From: Chlorobiota bacterium | GTDB taxonomy: Bacteria; Bacteroidota; Bacteroidia; Bacteroidales; VadinHA17 | Length of the DNA stretch: 64,000 nucleotides | Direction: 5' to 3' | NCBI GenBank assembly: GCA_013152085.1 | Contig: JAADHC010000030.1 | Span: forward strand, 37,849 to 101,848 | Shown: piece by piece, positions 42,182 through 50,974 of the stretch | Numbering within the stretch: position 1 is the stretch's first letter | Layout: each line of letters begins with the position of its first letter | The notes under the pieces: model-generated | What the model saw: the letters and a program-made list of their open reading frames with translations, nothing else | What the model was told of the DNA's origin: nothing | Databases searched by the model: none | Made by a program: the position numbers and the translations under genes

Positions 42182-44494
42182 TTATTTTTTTACAGGAATG
42201 TTTATTCTTTCCCCCGGACGGGTCTGAAAGACATCTCCGTCAATATGAAAAGAAACCGGATCTACCCCTTGGTTTTCTACGGATATCTCATTATGGTTAA
42301 CCTGCAAGGCAAGATAATTGCCATGGAAAAGTATCCGGAAGGCATATTCCTTCCATTGTGCGGGGATTTGCGGGTAGAGGTATAACTCCCGGTTACGGAT
42401 CTTAAGGCCGCCGAACCCTTCTACCAGGGCAAGCCAGGTTCCGGCCATACTGGTGATATGCAGACCTTCGGATACTTCGTTATTATAGTCGTCAAGATCC
42501 AGGCGTGAAGTGCGGAGATAATGTTGGTAAGCTTTATCAAGGGATCCGATCCGTGAAGCAAGGATCGAATGTATACAAGGGGAAAGTGAAGATTCGTGAA
42601 CTGTGCGGGATTCGTAAAAGTCAAAATTGCGTGCCAGCGTTTCCTTATCAAAATGGTCTTCGAAAAAGTATAGCCCCTGCAAGACATCGGCCTGTTTTAT
42701 AAAACAGGAACGCAGGATCCGGTCCCATGACCAGTGTTGGTTTAATGGCTTGACAGCAGTATCCAGATCATCGGCAAGCTGTTGTTTTTTATCAAGATAC
42801 CCCTCCTGTTGCAGGAAGATGCCAAGGTCTTTGTCTTCAGGGAAAAAGAGATTATCTGACACCTTTTTCCAAAATGCAGGTTCGTCAGCAGAAAAATTAA
42901 TTTGTGCAGACAATTCTTTCCATTTTTCCGGATATGACGCTTTAACTTTAATAAGATTATCATAGGTTAACCGGAGCGTCCATGCTGCAATATAATTGGT
43001 ATACCAGTTGTTATTGACATTGTTCTCATATTCGTTCGGCCCTGTTACCCCAAGTATAACGTACTTCCCTTTTGGTTCGGAAAAATTAACCCGTTGTACC
43101 CAGAACCGGGAAAGGGCAATCAGTACTTCCAGTCCGTAATCGGCTATGTAGGCTTCATCCCCGGTATAGGTAAGATATTTGTTAATCGCATAAGCAATGG
43201 CACCATTCCGGTGGATCTCCTCGAAGGTGATTTCCCACTCATTATGACACTCTTCACCATTCATGGTAACCATAGGATAGAGGGCTGCCCCGCCGCTAAA
43301 ACCAAGCTTCCGGGCGTTTTCAATGGCCTTTCCCAGATGCTTATACCGGTATAGTAGCAAATTACGGGCAATATCAGGTTTTCCCGAATAGAGATAATAG
43401 GGAAAGACAAAAGCTTCCGTATCCCAGTAGGTACTGCCACCATATTTTTCGCCGGTAAAGCCTTTTGGCCCGATGTTAAGTCGTTCGTCACGTCCGGTAT
43501 ATGTTTGTTGTAGCTGAAAAATGTTAAAGCGAATTCCCTGCTGGGCTGCAATGTCTCCACGGATTATGAAATCTTTTTCTTTCCAGATTTCAGCCCAGGC
43601 TGCTTCCTGTTCTGCCAGCAATGTTTCAAAACCTGATTTTTCCGCTTCTCTTAATGTTTTATGTGTATCCTGAACCAGCGCTTTCTTATTATGATAAAGT
43701 GAGGAAAGTACCGCTCCGAACTTAATAATCTCGATCTTTTGGCCTGCACGGACATCCAGATCATAATGTATCCCAATATATTTTTCCCGGTTTTCCGGAA
43801 CTTCCTGGCTTTTCACCGGCTTTTTATCTAATAAAACGCTTGAAGTAATTCCTGTACTAACATGAAAATCAAGTTTTTTTGTTTTTACAACAATAACACC
43901 ATGGTTGTCCTTAAAATCCCGGTTTACTTCATCCCAGAATTTTTCATTATAGTTGGCGTCTTCATTTTTTACGTCGGCATCAAGATATGGGCTGACGGAT
44001 AACCGGCAGGGAAAATCCGGAGTCAGGGAATAACGGATACATCCGGTTTCATCCCGGGACATACTCAGAAAACGAACGACACTTGCCTGAACATGCTTCC
44101 CGGCAAAAGGTTCTATTGTAAAATGACGTTCAAGCAGACCTCTTTTCATATCAAGGATACGTCTAAATTCATGAATCTTCATCCGGGCCAGGTCTATCTG
44201 TTCTCCGTTAATTTTTATGTTTATCCCTATCCAGTTGGGTGTATTGATGACTTTGGCAAAATATTCCGGGTATCCGATTTTCCACCATCCCACACGGGTT
44301 TTATCGGGATAGTAAACCCCGGCCACATAATGTCCCTGCAGGGAATTACCGGAATAAGTTTCCTCAAAATTGGCACGTTGGCCCATTTTCCCGTTGCCAA
44401 TACTGAAAATACTTTCCGAAGCCCGCTGATTTTCCGGCCGGAAATCTTCTTCTATGATCTTCCAATTATCCTGCTTGTATCTTGAGTGGTGCAT
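42182..44494 (-). CDS. GH65 glycoside phosphorylase, probable maltose phosphorylase
   Basis: Cytoplasmic enzyme of 770 residues, the usual size for GH65. It has the N-terminal beta-sandwich start, the (alpha/alpha)6 barrel with YGGSTYWDTEAFVFPYY (351-367), the catalytic Glu488 region in VTGPNEYENN and the phosphate-binding VHESSLSP segment. Maltose phosphorylases turn maltose and phosphate into glucose and beta-glucose 1-phosphate. The HESSLSP form and the neighbouring maltose-type transporter favour maltose over trehalose or kojibiose; I am less sure of substrate than of family. It follows the transporter gene by 17 bases. No beta-phosphoglucomutase gene, the expected partner, is present. 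Confidence 0.85.
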   Translation of the reverse strand: MHHSRYKQDNWKIIEEDFRPENQRASESIFSIGNGKMGQRANFEETYSGNSLQGHYVAGVYYPDKTRVGWWKIGYPEYFAKVINTPNWIGINIKINGEQIDLARMKIHEFRRILDMKRGLLERHFTIEPFAGKHVQASVVRFLSMSRDETGCIRYSLTPDFPCRLSVSPYLDADVKNEDANYNEKFWDEVNRDFKDNHGVIVVKTKKLDFHVSTGITSSVLLDKKPVKSQEVPENREKYIGIHYDLDVRAGQKIEIIKFGAVLSSLYHNKKALVQDTHKTLREAEKSGFETLLAEQEAAWAEIWKEKDFIIRGDIAAQQGIRFNIFQLQQTYTGRDERLNIGPKGFTGEKYGGSTYWDTEAFVFPYYLYSGKPDIARNLLLYRYKHLGKAIENARKLGFSGGAALYPMVTMNGEECHNEWEITFEEIHRNGAIAYAINKYLTYTGDEAYIADYGLEVLIALSRFWVQRVNFSEPKGKYVILGVTGPNEYENNVNNNWYTNYIAAWTLRLTYDNLIKVKASYPEKWKELSAQINFSADEPAFWKKVSDNLFFPEDKDLGIFLQQEGYLDKKQQLADDLDTAVKPLNQHWSWDRILRSCFIKQADVLQGLYFFEDHFDKETLARNFDFYESRTVHESSLSPCIHSILASRIGSLDKAYQHYLRTSRLDLDDYNNEVSEGLHITSMAGTWLALVEGFGGLKIRNRELYLYPQIPAQWKEYAFRILFHGNYLALQVNHNEISVENQGVDPVSFHIDGDVFQTRPGERINIPVKK

Positions 44495-44511
44495 AGGAAT
44501 AACGCTTTAGT

Positions 44512-46047
44512 TTACCGGCCTTTCTTTTTTCGTAGAGGATCATCAACATCATTTACAAAAACCACCAGGATAGCGGCGAGGATCATGGAAAATCCGCCAA
44601 GCATCAATGCAAAAATAGCCTGGTTGTTGAACAGGCTTTTGACCATGAACCCGAGAATGCTGGCTGCCAGAATCTGCGGGATTACAATAAAGAAATTAAA
44701 AATTCCCATGTATGTACCCATTTTTTCTGCAGGTAACGAACCGGTAAGTATAGCATAGGGCATCGATAAAATACTGGCCCATGCCAGACCTACACCCAGC
44801 ATAGGAATGATTAATAAGGTTGGATTCCTGAAAAAATATATCGATACCAGTCCCAAACCTCCGACAATCAGCGAAACAGCATGTGTCCATTTTCTTCCCA
44901 CCTGCCTGGCAAAGAGGGGCAGGAGGAATGCTACGACGGCAGCAAATCCGTTATAAAAGCCAAACAGAACTCCTACCCAGTTGGCTCCTTTATTAAATAA
45001 TTCTGAAGCCGTATCATTGGTCCCGTAAATGTGGCTGGTAACCCCTGCCGTGGTATAGATCCACATGGCAAAAAGGGCAAACCACGAGAAAAACTGGACA
45101 ATGGCAAGTTGTTTCATCGTAGCCGGCATACGGGCCAGGTCGGTAAGTACCGTAACCAGTCCGTTTTCCTTTTTCAGGGCAAAGGTAAATAACCCGGTGA
45201 TAAGTTGTAAAAGCCCGAAAACCAGTAAACCGAAGGAAAGGATGTAAACTTCGGTTTTCATGCTGAGATAATGAATCAGCCAGGTGAGAAGCAAGCCCGA
45301 TAAAATCCAGATCAGCCCGCTCCGGTAAAACCGGGGTGGAGTATCCTGCACTTTATTCTTCGGGAAGGATGTGCCTGCATCGGTTTCTGCGGCATGGTTA
45401 AACTCCTTCAGTTCATCGGGTGAATATTCTTTTGTGCTGATTACGGTCCACAGAACCGCCGAGAAGAATACAACTCCGCCAATAATAAATGACCACCGTA
45501 CATTGGGCGGTATCTGATGTCCGGGCTGTGGTGTTGTAGGAACATTGAACCAGTTGGTCAGAATATATGGCAGTGCAGAAGCAATGACGGCGCCGGTTCC
45601 GATAAAAAAACTTTGCATGGCAAATCCGGATGTCCGTTGCTCGGAAGGAAGCATGTCCCCGACAAAGGCACGGAACGGTTCCATGGAAATGTTGATCGAT
45701 GCGTCCATGATCCATAGTGTGCCGGCTGCTACCCAGAGGACCGGGGAATGCGGCATAAAAACAAGAGCCGCGGAAGCAAGCAATGCTCCCGTCAGAAAAT
45801 AGGGACGCCGCCGGCCCAGGCGGTTCCAGGTGTTGTCACTCATATGTCCGATAATGGGTTGTATGATCAGCCCGGTGACCGGTGCTGCAATCCATAATAC
45901 CGGAATGTTGTCAATGCTGGCTCCCAGGGTTTCAAATATGCGGCTTACATTGGCATTTTGCAGTGCAAAACCGAACTGAATACCGAAAAATCCGAAACTC
46001 ATGTTCCAGATTTGCCAGAAATTTAGTCTTGGTTTCCTTCTTGCCAC
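44512..46047 (-). CDS. MFS sugar transporter, GPH/SLC45 maltose type
   Basis: Inner-membrane symporter of 511 residues with about 12 helices. Near the start it shows FWQIWNMSFGFFGIQFGFAL and, after the second helix, GHMSDNTWNRLGRRRPY, the MFS loop 2-3 motif in the form used by SLC45/GPH sucrose and maltose carriers. A second RRP-like loop and the MPYAILTGSLP segment are also typical. It should import maltose or a maltodextrin with protons or sodium. The start codon is GTG, and a promoter with both -33 and -7 elements lies 35-64 bases upstream. It heads the GH65 and aldolase genes. Confidence 0.88.
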   Translation of the reverse strand: MARRKPRLNFWQIWNMSFGFFGIQFGFALQNANVSRIFETLGASIDNIPVLWIAAPVTGLIIQPIIGHMSDNTWNRLGRRRPYFLTGALLASAALVFMPHSPVLWVAAGTLWIMDASINISMEPFRAFVGDMLPSEQRTSGFAMQSFFIGTGAVIASALPYILTNWFNVPTTPQPGHQIPPNVRWSFIIGGVVFFSAVLWTVISTKEYSPDELKEFNHAAETDAGTSFPKNKVQDTPPRFYRSGLIWILSGLLLTWLIHYLSMKTEVYILSFGLLVFGLLQLITGLFTFALKKENGLVTVLTDLARMPATMKQLAIVQFFSWFALFAMWIYTTAGVTSHIYGTNDTASELFNKGANWVGVLFGFYNGFAAVVAFLLPLFARQVGRKWTHAVSLIVGGLGLVSIYFFRNPTLLIIPMLGVGLAWASILSMPYAILTGSLPAEKMGTYMGIFNFFIVIPQILAASILGFMVKSLFNNQAIFALMLGGFSMILAAILVVFVNDVDDPLRKKKGR

Positions 46048-46081
46048 GGAATCAATATTAAGTTTTTTCAGAACAGAAGCT

Positions 46082-46111
46082 CAAAAATAAGGATAATCAG
46101 GACAATTCAAA
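46082..46111 (-). promoter_or_regulatory. Bacteroidota promoter (TTTG - 18 bp - TATTTTTG) for the sugar transporter
   Basis: On the minus strand TTTG (46111-46108) is followed after 18 bases by TATTTTTG (46089-46082), close to the TTTG/TAnnTTTG consensus. The -7 box ends 34 bases before the transporter GTG. This is the best full promoter match I found in the window. Confidence 0.6.
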
Positions 46112-46219
46112 CATTCCTATCCTGTTTGTTTTCAGTAAGAAACATTGTTTGTCATGAAGTTCTTCCTGTATTCCCTGTTTCAAACGTTTACGATATCCAT
46201 TTTACACTGATGAATTTCC

Positions 46220-46546
46220 TTAAAAATTCAGGACGATAAAACCGGTGTATTTCCCTGCAGGTGTTATTCTGTAACTGCCACTGCTATATGGCCGGCCGGG
46301 AGACATTCCGCCAACACTTTCTGTTATAATGGAAGTTTTTCCTGAAAGCGTGATATATCCGGAGCTATCCTGGCGACAGGTCAGGTGGTCGACATACCGC
46401 GGCAGATCAGCCAATGCCGCCCCTTCGGGCTTATCCGTTAAAATACGGAAAGTGTTCTGTTTTGCATAATAAATGATATTATTCGACAAATACATTAAAC
46501 GGTTGCAAGATGAACTTTTTATGAAAGCGTTCATATCCTTTGACAT
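46220..46546 (-). CDS. Possible small protein or gene remnant upstream of the sugar operon
   Basis: A frame of 108 codons in an otherwise empty 607-base gap (46048-46654). It starts MSKDMNAFIKSSSC and ends SYRITPAGKYTGFIVLNF. The C-terminal half (from about ADLPRYVDHLT) reads like beta-rich coding sequence and could be the tail of a lost larger gene. I recognise no family, the start has no clear ribosome site, and the base composition is not decisive. The rest of the gap holds the promoter at 46082-46111 and nothing else I can identify. Confidence 0.3.
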   Translation of the reverse strand: MSKDMNAFIKSSSCNRLMYLSNNIIYYAKQNTFRILTDKPEGAALADLPRYVDHLTCRQDSSGYITLSGKTSIITESVGGMSPGRPYSSGSYRITPAGKYTGFIVLNF

Positions 46547-46654
46547 ACAGGATATTTATTTATAACTTTAGTCCCCTTGTTTAGTGCGGAATCATGATTA
46601 AAGAAAATATTAAAATAAAACAGTATATCATATAGTTATACAAGTGAATATACC

Positions 46655-48187
46655 ATGAAAAGCCAAATGACATATCTATTGATGGTGCTGAGTGTATGGC
46701 TTTTTATTCCTGCCTGTAATGCCTGCACCTCTGCTGAGAAGGGCTCTCCTCAGAAATTGAAAAACCGCTCCCCTGTTGTAGCCGGTACTTTTTACCCTGC
46801 TAATGCCGCGGCACTTCGTAAAACCCTGACGGATTTCTTTACTGAAGCTCCTGTGGTGCAGCCTGATGGTGAAATCATTGCATTGATCTCGCCGCATGCC
46901 GGTTATATATATGCCGGGAAAGTTGCCGCCGCCGGGTACAGACAACTGGACAGGGATGCAAATTATGATCATATTTTCCTGATTGGCCCGAGCCACTATG
47001 TAGGATTTCCCGGAGCTTCGGTTTATAATATCGGGAATTATGAAACACCACTGGGGGAAGTTGAAGTGGACAGAACCCTGGCAAATCGCCTGATCCGGGA
47101 GAATGACTGTTTTGTTTTTGACGAAAGGGCGCATGCACGCGAACATTGTCTGGAAGTGCAGCTTCCGTATCTTCAGTATTGGTTGAAAAACCCTTTCAAA
47201 CTGGTCCCTGTGGTAATTGGCACACAGGATCCGGCAATAATTAAAAAAATTGCCGCAGGACTGAAACCTTATTTTCATTCCGGAAATCTTTTTGTGATCA
47301 GCAGCGATATGTCACACTATCCTGAATATAATGATGCTGAAGTAGCAGACACCAGAACGCTGGATGCAATCGTGAAAAATGATCCGGATGATTTTCTTAA
47401 AACTTTGCGTATAAATGCTTCAAAAGGTTACAGAAACCTGGTAACCAGTATGTGCGGTTCGGCTGCGGTACTGGTATTGCTGGAGGAGACACAGGGAAGG
47501 AACGATATACATTATCAAAAAGTCATGTATAGGAATTCCGGCGATATTCCCGAAGGAGATAAAAGCAGGGTGGTAGGTTATGGTTCGGTTATGGTAACAA
47601 AAACAAATACTATGGGACAGGATTATCTTACGAAGAAAGACAAGCTGGTTCTCCTGCATCTTGCAAGGAAGGTACTGAACGACCGGATTGTTCATGGGCA
47701 GGTGCCCGCACTGGATCATCATAAATATTCGGAAACCCTGCAAAAACCGGCAGGCGCTTTCGTTACCCTGACGGAGAACGGCCGGCTCAGGGGATGTATA
47801 GGCAGGTTTCAGCCTGACCAGCCACTTTATGAAGTAGTAAAGGATATGACGATATCCGCAGCGCTCAACGATCCACGCTTTTCCCCCGTTAAGCCTGACG
47901 AGGTTGATAACATTGGTATCGAAATATCCGTATTGACACCCCTGAAAAAAATTAATTCAGCCGACGAATTTATTCTCGGTAAACAGGGTATTTATATGGT
48001 CAGGGATGGCCGCTCGGGAACGTTTCTGCCACAGGTAGCCAATTCCACGGGTTGGACAAAAGAGGAATTTCTGGGTCACTGTGCCCGTGACAAGGCTGGT
48101 ATCGGTTGGGATGGTTGGAAAGATGCGGATCTTTATACCTACGAAGCGGTGATCTTTTCGGAAAAGGAATTCGGACTGCAAAAATGA
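46655..48187 (+). CDS. AmmeMemoRadiSam proteins B and A fused (Memo-AMMECR1), lipoprotein
   Basis: Fusion of 510 residues. The leader (MTYLLMVLSVWLFIPAC) ends in a lipobox-like IPAC, so Cys21 is probably acylated. Memo domain (about 38-318): conserved pocket residues are His81 (SPHAGYIYAG), His114 (GPSHYVGF), Asp218 and His221 (SSDMSHY) and Cys267 (TSMCGSAA). AMMECR1 domain (about 325-505): signature LRGCIG at 378-383, then ALNDPRFSPV and GIEISVLTPL. In the AmmeMemoRadiSam system these two proteins occur with a dedicated radical SAM enzyme, encoded here two genes downstream; the chemistry is unknown. A lipoprotein form implies work outside the cytoplasm. Confidence 0.9.
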   Translation: MKSQMTYLLMVLSVWLFIPACNACTSAEKGSPQKLKNRSPVVAGTFYPANAAALRKTLTDFFTEAPVVQPDGEIIALISPHAGYIYAGKVAAAGYRQLDRDANYDHIFLIGPSHYVGFPGASVYNIGNYETPLGEVEVDRTLANRLIRENDCFVFDERAHAREHCLEVQLPYLQYWLKNPFKLVPVVIGTQDPAIIKKIAAGLKPYFHSGNLFVISSDMSHYPEYNDAEVADTRTLDAIVKNDPDDFLKTLRINASKGYRNLVTSMCGSAAVLVLLEETQGRNDIHYQKVMYRNSGDIPEGDKSRVVGYGSVMVTKTNTMGQDYLTKKDKLVLLHLARKVLNDRIVHGQVPALDHHKYSETLQKPAGAFVTLTENGRLRGCIGRFQPDQPLYEVVKDMTISAALNDPRFSPVKPDEVDNIGIEISVLTPLKKINSADEFILGKQGIYMVRDGRSGTFLPQVANSTGWTKEEFLGHCARDKAGIGWDGWKDADLYTYEAVIFSEKEFGLQK

Positions 48188-48386
48188 TCCATGACAGTGC
48201 ACCTGGCTGTACAGAAAATCCTATGGTTGAACGGTGATCGGGTCCGGAGGTTCGATGGAACTGGGATTTCCTGGCAGGTTTCGTTAAAGATGGATATTTG
48301 TGCTTTCCTGACAGAATGAAAAGAGCCGGGAAGTTCATTTTACAGGATCCCTGAATTATTTATTTTAAACCCTTTCCTTTTCGGCT

Positions 48387-50900
48387 ATGACAGGTACCTA
48401 TCACATCTGGCCTATTTCTGCAGGGCTGATCACAGTTTACCTGTTCAGCCTGGCCGGGATAAGGATGAACATTTATTCACGGGCGGAACACCGTCAATTC
48501 TGGAATGTTCTCCTGCTGGTCGTTTTCATGGTAGCTGCAACCCTGGGCCTCTTCTTTGCTTTTCAGATCAATTACAAGATTGACTTTAAAGCCGGGGATA
48601 CCTGGATGATGGTACACGTGGATTTCGGAATCGCCCTTGCAGTGACGGCCATTCTGCATTTTACCTGGCATATCAGTTATTACCTGGGGATTTTTAAGCG
48701 TAAAACACATAAACGAAAAGCCGGCAGTGAACCGGTATATCCAGAAACTGAAACGGAGCCTGTATCTATGAAAGACAAGGGAATGTTCTTTGAAAAAATC
48801 CCTGTTTTCCTTCTTGGGTTTACGGCGCTGATCACACAGGTAGTGTTATTACGCTCATTTCTGAATGCCTTTGACGGGAATGAACTGGTGATCGGGATTG
48901 TCCTGGGAAACTGGATGTTGCTGACAGGTTTCGGTGCATGGCTGGGGCGTAAGGCTTCCCGGTTAAGGAATAAAGAACAGTTTGTCTTTTCCAACCTGAT
49001 CTGGTTGGGAATCCTTCCACTGGCCACAACGGTATTCCTCTATTTCCTGAAAAACCTGATTTTTATTCCCGGAAGTCTGGTTGGACTGTTTGCCGTATTC
49101 CTGTATTCGCTGGGGCTGCTGTTACCTTTCTGTGTTCTCTCCGGATATTCATTTTCCCTCTATACACTCATGTTGTCGGATAAGGTAAAGGCAAACCTTA
49201 CCGGTCGCGTGTATGCATGGGAGGCTGTTGGAAGCCTGGCCGGTGGGTTACTGTTCAGTTTTTTTCTGGTCTTTATCCTGAAGTCCATGCAGGTCCTTTC
49301 ACTGGTACTTTTGGTAAATCTCATAGGGGCATATCTTTGGAGAAAAGAAAAAGAAAAAAAGGAATCGGGAAGCATCATTCTGTTTGCAGGAATAATCGCA
49401 GTTATTGCTTTGCTGGTTTTTCCGGTCGACCGGTATATACAGCACTTTCTCTATCCCAATCAGCAGATCATCCACCTCAGGGAATCCCCCTTTGGAAATC
49501 TGGTGGTAACCAGGACGGGTGATCAGACAAATCTTTTTGAAAACGGTGTGCTGGCTGCCAGCACACTGGATCCCATTACCAACGAGGAGGATGTCCATTA
49601 TGCAATGCTGCAAAGAACAGATCCAAAAAGCGTCCTGCTGATTTCGGGAGGAGTAACCGGAATGATACGCGAAATCCTGAAATATCCGGTTGATACTATC
49701 GATTATCTGGAAATCAACCCTTGGATTGTCAGCATAGGCCGTACCATTACAAGGGATATTGATCTGCCGCAGGTGCATGTGATCATAGGTGATGCCCGGC
49801 GATATATACGGAAATGTGACAAAAAATATGATATCATTCTGATACATTCTCCCCCACCGACCACAGCGCAAATAAACCGCTATTTCACGCGCGATTTTTA
49901 TTTGCAGGTGAAAAAAAATCTTTCCCCGGGAGGTGTGGTATCTTTTGGTTTGCCGGCGTCTCCCAATTATGTCGGAGCTGAAGGCATGGAACTAACCAGC
50001 CTGATGTTCCATACCCTGCAAAGTGTTTTTCCCTATGTGGAAATTGTTCCCGGGGAAAAGAATTACTTCCTTGCCTCGGATGCCCCGCTTTCACTTGAGA
50101 TTGCCCGTTTGGTACAGGAAAGAGGTATAAAAAATGATTACGTTTCTCCTTACTATATTGATGATAACCTGCTGAAAGCACGAAACCTGCAGATCATGGA
50201 CAGGATTACACCGGTAAGGAAACTCAATACCGACCTGAATCCGGTGGCTTACTTCAGGCAAATTTCCCTCTGGCTGAGCTATTATCGTTTTAATACCCGG
50301 TTTTTTGCCCTGATTCTCGGCGGAATCTTTATTTTTCTGATCATTCGTTCGAAAAAAATTCCTGTAGCAATGTTTACCGGAGGTTTTGCTGCTTCTGCCG
50401 TTGAGTTCCTGCTCCTTTTTGTTTTCCAGATTTTATCCGGACATGTCTATCTGATGATCTCTCTTTTTGTCTCCCTTTTTATGGCCGGAATTGCCCTGGG
50501 TTCCCTGTCCGGGAAACCGGTCGAAAAGGAAGCAGGGTACCGTAACTTCAGGGCAATATTATTCCGGATGGGTTTCCTGGCCCTTATCCCGCCGGTTTAC
50601 CTGATCTCTTTTCACTGGCTGGGCGGAATAGGGTTTTTATTAAGAATACTCCTTTTTGTGCACATTTTTGCTTTTGCCTTTTTAACCGGCCGTCTTTTTA
50701 TTCTGGGCAGCCGGTTGCAACAGGAACCGGTGTCCAGAATTGCTGCTTCGATGTATGGTGCCGACCTTGCCGGAGGGGCTCTGGGAGCTTTGGTTATTGC
50801 CGGTTTTTTGATACCGCTGGCAGGGGTTGCAGGGACATCGGCAATAACCGGAGCCTTTTGTTTTATTGTTGCGGGGGTGATACTGAACGGAAAAAGATAA
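48387..50900 (+). CDS. Polytopic membrane protein with spermidine-synthase-like domain
   Basis: Protein of 837 residues between two AmmeMemoRadiSam genes. Residues 1-115 form a three-helix bundle with histidines spaced H-x13-H-x3-H (VHVDFG through LHFTWH), like DUF4405-type heme-binding membrane domains. Six or so helices follow (about 135-340), then a Rossmann methyltransferase-like domain (about 360-600) with KSVLLISGGVTGM and VIIGDARRYI, and more helices to the end. The spermidine synthase GGGDG motif is altered to SGGVTG and the catalytic Asp position reads IHSPPP, so polyamine transfer may be lost. It probably uses a decarboxylated or ordinary SAM-like ligand, if any. Confidence 0.78.
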   Translation: MTGTYHIWPISAGLITVYLFSLAGIRMNIYSRAEHRQFWNVLLLVVFMVAATLGLFFAFQINYKIDFKAGDTWMMVHVDFGIALAVTAILHFTWHISYYLGIFKRKTHKRKAGSEPVYPETETEPVSMKDKGMFFEKIPVFLLGFTALITQVVLLRSFLNAFDGNELVIGIVLGNWMLLTGFGAWLGRKASRLRNKEQFVFSNLIWLGILPLATTVFLYFLKNLIFIPGSLVGLFAVFLYSLGLLLPFCVLSGYSFSLYTLMLSDKVKANLTGRVYAWEAVGSLAGGLLFSFFLVFILKSMQVLSLVLLVNLIGAYLWRKEKEKKESGSIILFAGIIAVIALLVFPVDRYIQHFLYPNQQIIHLRESPFGNLVVTRTGDQTNLFENGVLAASTLDPITNEEDVHYAMLQRTDPKSVLLISGGVTGMIREILKYPVDTIDYLEINPWIVSIGRTITRDIDLPQVHVIIGDARRYIRKCDKKYDIILIHSPPPTTAQINRYFTRDFYLQVKKNLSPGGVVSFGLPASPNYVGAEGMELTSLMFHTLQSVFPYVEIVPGEKNYFLASDAPLSLEIARLVQERGIKNDYVSPYYIDDNLLKARNLQIMDRITPVRKLNTDLNPVAYFRQISLWLSYYRFNTRFFALILGGIFIFLIIRSKKIPVAMFTGGFAASAVEFLLLFVFQILSGHVYLMISLFVSLFMAGIALGSLSGKPVEKEAGYRNFRAILFRMGFLALIPPVYLISFHWLGGIGFLLRILLFVHIFAFAFLTGRLFILGSRLQQEPVSRIAASMYGADLAGGALGALVIAGFLIPLAGVAGTSAITGAFCFIVAGVILNGKR

Positions 50901-50974
50901 TATACAGGATAACGAAACGGAAAAATTTGTATTTTGTGATTCATTCATATTATCAATTAACGTGAGGGGAGATC

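Noticed and set aside
46676..47278. Open minus-strand frame of 200 codons opposite the Memo-AMMECR1 gene.
   Set aside because: It lies fully within a clearly conserved coding region on the other strand and reads as antisense.
49299..49871. Open minus-strand frame of 190 codons opposite the spermidine-synthase-like gene.
   Set aside because: Antisense of a conserved domain; Cys- and Tyr-rich composition typical of shadow frames.
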